Assembly (NCBI GenBank): GCA_027490195.1
Contig: JAIXYN010000040.1
Location: 1-64,000, forward strand
Length of the DNA: 64,000 nucleotides
Direction of reading: 5' to 3'
Source: Verrucomicrobiaceae bacterium
GTDB lineage: Bacteria > Verrucomicrobiota > Verrucomicrobiia > Verrucomicrobiales > Verrucomicrobiaceae
The position numbers and the translations under genes are program-made. Shown here piece by piece: positions 57,501-63,500 of this stretch. The notes beneath the pieces were generated by a model. That model ran no database searches. It was not told the DNA's origin and saw only the letters and a list, made by a program, of their open reading frames with translations. Numbering within the stretch: position 1 is the first letter of the stretch; each line of letters starts with the position of its first letter.

Positions 57501-60500
57501 AGGTCAAACTTGCAAAGGTGTTCTGCACTGACGTGCCATAGTTGGGCAATGTGAAAGTTCCTGTGCCGGAAAGGGTGATGTTGCTAGTAGTGGCGATCTG
57601 ACCGGTATTCGTGTTCGCAAAGTTCAGCGCACCTCCGTTGATCCGGATGTCGCCCGGGATGAGCTGGGTACCAGAAACACTGGTGGAAAGCTGCAGGATA
57701 CCCTGATTAACAATCGTCGTTCCAGTGTAGTCATTCAGCAGGTTGGTGATGTTGCTGCCTTGGTTGAAGCTTAGCGTGAGGCCTGAGTTGTTGGCGGTCG
57801 CCGCCTGGGACAGGGTGATTTGTGTGCCAGAGTTCACCGTTTGGATCGTGGTCCCAACAGGGATGCCAGTGCCAGCCACCTTCATTCCGGCTGTGAGCCC
57901 AGCGGTGCTGGCGAGTGAGACTAAGGTAGAAAGGTTGTTCGTGGAACCTGATCCCACATTCAACCAGCTCACCCCCGTGGGCGCGAGGGAATAGCTCAAT
58001 GTATTCGTGCCTGTAGCACTGGCGTTCTGGCTGATCGTGATCTGCGTCGGACTGTCGATGGATACGATCGTCGATCCCCCGGCAATGCCTGTGCCACTCA
58101 CAGCCTGCCCCACCTGAAGACCATTCGTATTTGCCAAAGTCACTACTGAGCTGCCACTGATTGTGTTCGTTGAGTAGGAAACAGCAGCCCCCATCACCAC
58201 GGTTCCACCGCCAGATTTTACAAAGCCAATGCTTCCAGTGATCTTCGTGTTGAAAGTGTTGCTTCCCCCGTTGGCCCAGAAGAAAAGATCTGTGCTGCCA
58301 GACGTGATGGCAGACGCGACATCGCCGCGATTAAACGTCACGCCTGTCGTAGTCAGCAGGCCACCACTTGCAATTGTCAAGGTGGCCGCAGTTCCAGCCG
58401 AACCAAAGGTCTCGGTCGTTCCGTTGGTGAGGCGCCATGAGTTAATCGTCCTGCTCGCTGCCAAAGTGCGGGAGTTATTGCTCTCATTCACATTCGCAGT
58501 GGCAGCAGCAGTAGTGAAGTCGCTGCTGGCATAACTAGCATAACCAGCACCCGTATTACTTAGCTGACTGACCCCGAGGCTGTCCTTGTAACTAGCGAAC
58601 TCAGACCCGCCGACCACCGCCCAACCGCCGATGATGCCATTGACCAGGCTGCTCTGGCTGAAAGCAGTACCATTGACCTGGCCGAGGAAAACCTGCGGCT
58701 GAGCACCGGCCGTGGCGGTATTGGTAGTGCCCCCCAATGTCAGACCGGAACCGGCCACAAAATTGATTACACCACCATTGGCAGCGACGCGGTTGAGGTC
58801 GGAAAGGGTGAGCGCGTAGCCACCCGTGGTGGCACCGCCAAGCTCGTTGATGGTGAGCGCCGAAGAGCCTTGGCCCAAGGTCACCGCACCAATGGTCTGA
58901 GCATCGAGCGACTGGCGGCCATTAATGGTCAATGAGCCGCCATTCAGAGTGATGGGAGCCGAGGCACTGATGCGCGTGGTGTTGTTGTTCAGCCCCTGGT
59001 TGTCGAGCAACAGCGTCGAGTAGCCAACCGTGATGGCACTGGTGTTGGCGAGCGCCCCTCCATCACGCAGATTCAATGTGCCACCGAAAACACTCGTCGC
59101 TCCGGTGTATGTGCTGGTGCCGGTGAGGATCAAGGTGGCTGCCCCCGACTTGGTGAAGGACAAGGCACCGCCCGAGTTGGTGATGACACCCCCAAAGGTG
59201 GAGTTTGTGCCACTGCTGGTGACAAGCGTGGCGGGTGAGGCTCCCGTATTCGTGATGGTGCCTCCGCTGCCCGAGATAGCGACCGTGGTGCCGCCGACAT
59301 TGGCTGTCGCGTTGTTGGAAATCGCCCCCACGGCGAGATTGCCGCCCTTCACATCCAAGATGCCTCCATTGACACGCAGGTCATAGACGGTCGGAGTGAT
59401 GGTTCCAGGCGTGACCAGCAGGGTATTGGCTCCGGCTCCCAGTTCCAAGGTGCCTGCGTTCAGCGTGGTCGTTCCAGTGATGTAGCTAGCGCGATTAAGA
59501 GTGAGTTTGCCCGCACTGGACTTGGTGAGGCCCTGAGAGCCTCCAGAGAGGTAGCTGTTCACCACCAGATCTCCCACGTTGTGGAAGATCAGTTGATTGT
59601 TAGCTCCGGGTGCCAGCACGCCGCCGCGGATGCCATTGTTGTTTGCCAGCGAGAGGATACCGCCGGAGTTGACTGTGAGTGTGTGCAGTCCACCTGCCGC
59701 ATTGTAGAGGCTGCCGGCGGGATTCACCGTCGAGGAAAGTGTGGCCGCTCCCATGAAAATGCCGCTACCGCCGTCAAGCACCAGGCTGTTGATGGTCGAG
59801 TTCGCGGTCAGGTTCTGCAGCGCGGTAAGGCGCACGTTGGAATTCGGGCTGACAGCAGCAAATGGTGCGATCTGCGGCTGGGTGCCCAAGGTGGACGCCT
59901 GCTCCGCGGCAGTCAACAATCTGAAGCCGTTGCCAGCAGTGCCACCCACCGTGCCAGCGCTGCCGATGTAGGTAACGAAACCTGTGCCATTACCAGTGAG
60001 GGAAACATCCCCAATGATGTCCGGGCGGATATTCATCGTCGTGGAACCCACAGCGCCATTGGCGCCGATCAAACTGGGCGAAGAACCAACACCTGCGGTC
60101 GCAACCACCGCAAAATTAGCAATTCCGTTCCCAGCAGTCCCTCCCAAAGAGGTACCACGCAACAGCAAGGCTCCTCCCAAAGCACCACTGTTGGCGATGC
60201 CGTTCATGGAGTTGAAATTCAGAATGCTTGAGGCGCCGACGCCCGCGCCCGGTGTGATTGTCAGCACGCCGCTGCCATTCTGAATGTTAACTGTTCCCAA
60301 GTTTTCGGCCAGCGCTGCAGATGCCGGACCAGTGACGTTGATGAAACCACCCTGGATGTTTGTCGTGCGATTTGTGGAAGTGGTGCTGAGATCACTGTAT
60401 CTGCCAGGAACCGAAGTAATGTCCACCCCGAGGCGGTTTGAGACATTGTTGGTGCTATTGTCGATGTTCAGGACACCACCGCTGTTCACCGCGTAGGTGC

Positions 60501-63500
60501 GGAAATTCAAGGAGTTGCTGCTCCCCGAGTTCAGAGTCACGGCGCCCTGGCTGATGGCGAACGTGTCAGAGACCCCCGAGGAGGCGCTGTTGCCAGAGAG
60601 ATTCCAGGTGCCTGTGCCAATCTTGACGACCGAGAGACGTCCATTGGTGAACGGCGTGCTGAAGGTGCCGGAGAAAGTGCTGCTTGTGTTGTCGGAACCC
60701 GTGACCACCGTGCCGCCTGATCCAAGACTGTAGTTCGTGATGGAACCGGAGCCAGTGACAGAACCGACCACGCCCGCGAGCCCGCGAGCATCAAGGGACG
60801 TGCTAGCCGCCAGCACCACCTGTGAATTGCCGATGAACGCGCCATTTTGCGCGAAGGCGAGTGCCCCCGAGTTGACATAGGTGCCGCCGGAGTAGGCGCT
60901 CTGACCACCGATACCGAGCACCCCAGCCCCTGATTTGATGATGAAGCCGTTGTTCATCGCGGCATTCAGCGCAAGCCCGATCTGACCCGTGAGACCCATC
61001 TGGCCAGGCATCACGGTAGAAGCGGCCACATTGAAGTTTTGCCCCGCGCTGATGTCCAAGAAGCCGTTTAGCACCGGAATGGCGCTGCCATTGTCCAGGC
61101 TGGAGGCTGTAATGATGCCGCCCACCGTCACGCTGCCAGACAAAGCCGAAGTGGCATTCTGGGAAAGCGTGTAGCCCAGCCCGGAACCGCTGGAAATGGT
61201 GGAGCCAGGAGCGATGCCAAGACCACTCACAGGGGTGCCAGCGGCCAGGGCGCTGGCGCTCGGCGCGATCGTGAAGGTCAGCGCGGCACTGCCTGCGGTG
61301 GTGCTGGCGCTGTTTTGAATCGTGACCGTGCCGCTCGCCGTGGCGTTTGCAGACATGGTATAATTGGTTGCGTTGGAATTGCTTGAGATGGTGGTCCCTG
61401 TCGGTATGCCAGCACCACCGATGGAAGTGCCCGGTGCGATCGTCGCTCCCGGAGCGACCGAGAACACCAGTTGATTGGAATTGGCCGTGGTGGTGGCGGT
61501 GAGAGGACGGACGGCAACCACCGAAAGCGTGCCACCTCCAGTCATGACAGCCGGACCTGTGACCCCACCATCATACGTGAATGCGAGACTAGAGATGGTG
61601 TTATTGAAGTTGTTGAGGTTCAGCAAACCACCGCCGTTCATGGTCACAGCTGCCGATGAAGCTATCTGGTTGCTTTGCTGCAGGAAAACCGACGCATTGC
61701 CGATCGGCAGTGAATCGGCACCGCTGTTGTTGCCGCCAGAAATGATCAAATTGCCCGGAATCGCAGGCCCCGAAGAAGAGTTGAGGTTCACGATCACGCC
61801 GTTGACATAGGTGGTGCCAGTGTAGGTGTTTGCGGCCGTGAGATTGATGTTCGGCGCAGTCTGATTGGCACCTGCGACCTGACTCAAACCGTCGAGGATG
61901 ACGTTCATGGTCGTGTTGTTGTTGGCGATCACGGAGTTCACTGTCATCACGTTCTGCCCGTTGTAGATGAACAGTTCGCTCTGTCCCGCTCCGGCGGTCA
62001 GGACGCCCCGCAAGGCGGTGGAGCCAATGGTGCGGCCCGTGTTGTCAAAGCCCCCAAGAATACCGCCGCTAGTCACGGTCAGAATGTCTGATGCACTGCT
62101 AAAATTGAGATTCACCGCGCCATTGTTCATCGAGAGGCTGTTGATCGTGGCTCCGCCGGCAGCAAGGGTCACCGTGGTGCCCGACGAACCGCCCAACGCG
62201 CCAAGACGCACGTTGGTGGTCGCTAAGGATGTTCCTGTGGCAATGGCCTGCCCGTTAGTGAACACAGTGGTGTAGTTGCCCGCCGAACGTATTCCCGAAG
62301 CTGTCTCATAAGTGGCGAACTCCGCATTGGTGGAACCGCCCGCGACCGAATCCACGCCGAGTGCCACGGCCCAGCCACCCAGAATACCGTTCGTCAGAGT
62401 CGGGGCGCTGGTGAAGAGAATACGCCCATTGTCACCTGGAGTGCTGCCAAATGTCACCGTGGCGCCGGTAGCACGTGTGCCAAGGCTGGCAAAGGTGATC
62501 TGTGCCGTGCCATTGGTCGGTTGGGCGGCGATAAATGATGAGCCACCTGCAAGCGTGAGCGCACCGAGGTTGATCGCTCCACTGGCACCTGCACGCGACT
62601 GGTAAAGGAACCCGCCGCCATTGAGTGTCATGCCAGCCGTGCTGAGCAAGCGTCCCGCCTGCGCCTGGCTCACCGTGTCATTCCAGACCAAACCGGCCCG
62701 GCGGATGGTGATCGAATTGGCCGCCTGGAAAGTGCCCGCATCCTGAAGCACCGTGGAGCCCCCTTGAAGTGTGAGGGAACCGGTCATCGTGTTGGCCGAG
62801 TTCACGGTCCATGCAGCCGCACCGTCACGAACCAGATTGATCACGCCAGTGCCTGAACTGATGTTCCCCGCCCACGTGCTGGCGGTCTGGATGCCGACAC
62901 GCAAGACGGCGGCCGTGGCGTTGGAGTTAATCACGGTTCCTCCCGTGCCGGAAAGAAGGCCAGCGCTGCTCAGGTTGGCCAAGGACTGGTTTCTGCCAAC
63001 GAGATCAAGCGTGGCTCCATTATTCACCTGCATGACCTGGCCGCTCGGCCCAGATCCCGAACCGCCTGCCGCAGGCGCAGTCGTGAACGAGGTGAATAAG
63101 GTCTGCGCAGCGCCGCTGTTGAGTTGCAGGGTGCCACCATTGATGGTCGTGTTGCCAAGATAAGTCGCCTGAGATTGCAGGTTCAAGGTGCCGCCAGCCG
63201 CCTTGGTCAACCCAGAAACGGTGTAAAGTCTGGGTGCGACGTTCAGCGTCGAAGCGCCAGTCACATGGAAAATAAACTCGCGGCTGAAGGTGTTAGCGGC
63301 TGCCAGAACTCCGCCTCCAGTGATGCTGGCATTGGCCGTGGCCAGCACGCCGCCGCTGTTCAACAGCAAGGTGCTGCCGCTAGCGATCGCCAAGGTGCCG
63401 CCAGTGAAGGTGAAGGAGTTCAAAGTGGTGACCGCATTTGCAGTAGCGGTCGTAGTGCCCGTCGTGAAATACACGTTAGGATTGCCTGCAGGCAGCGAGT

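Noticed and set aside
40000-63000. Possible CRISPR array or tandem DNA repeat in the giant gene
   Set aside because: Repetition is at protein level with diverged DNA and variable spacing, and it keeps reading frame throughout.
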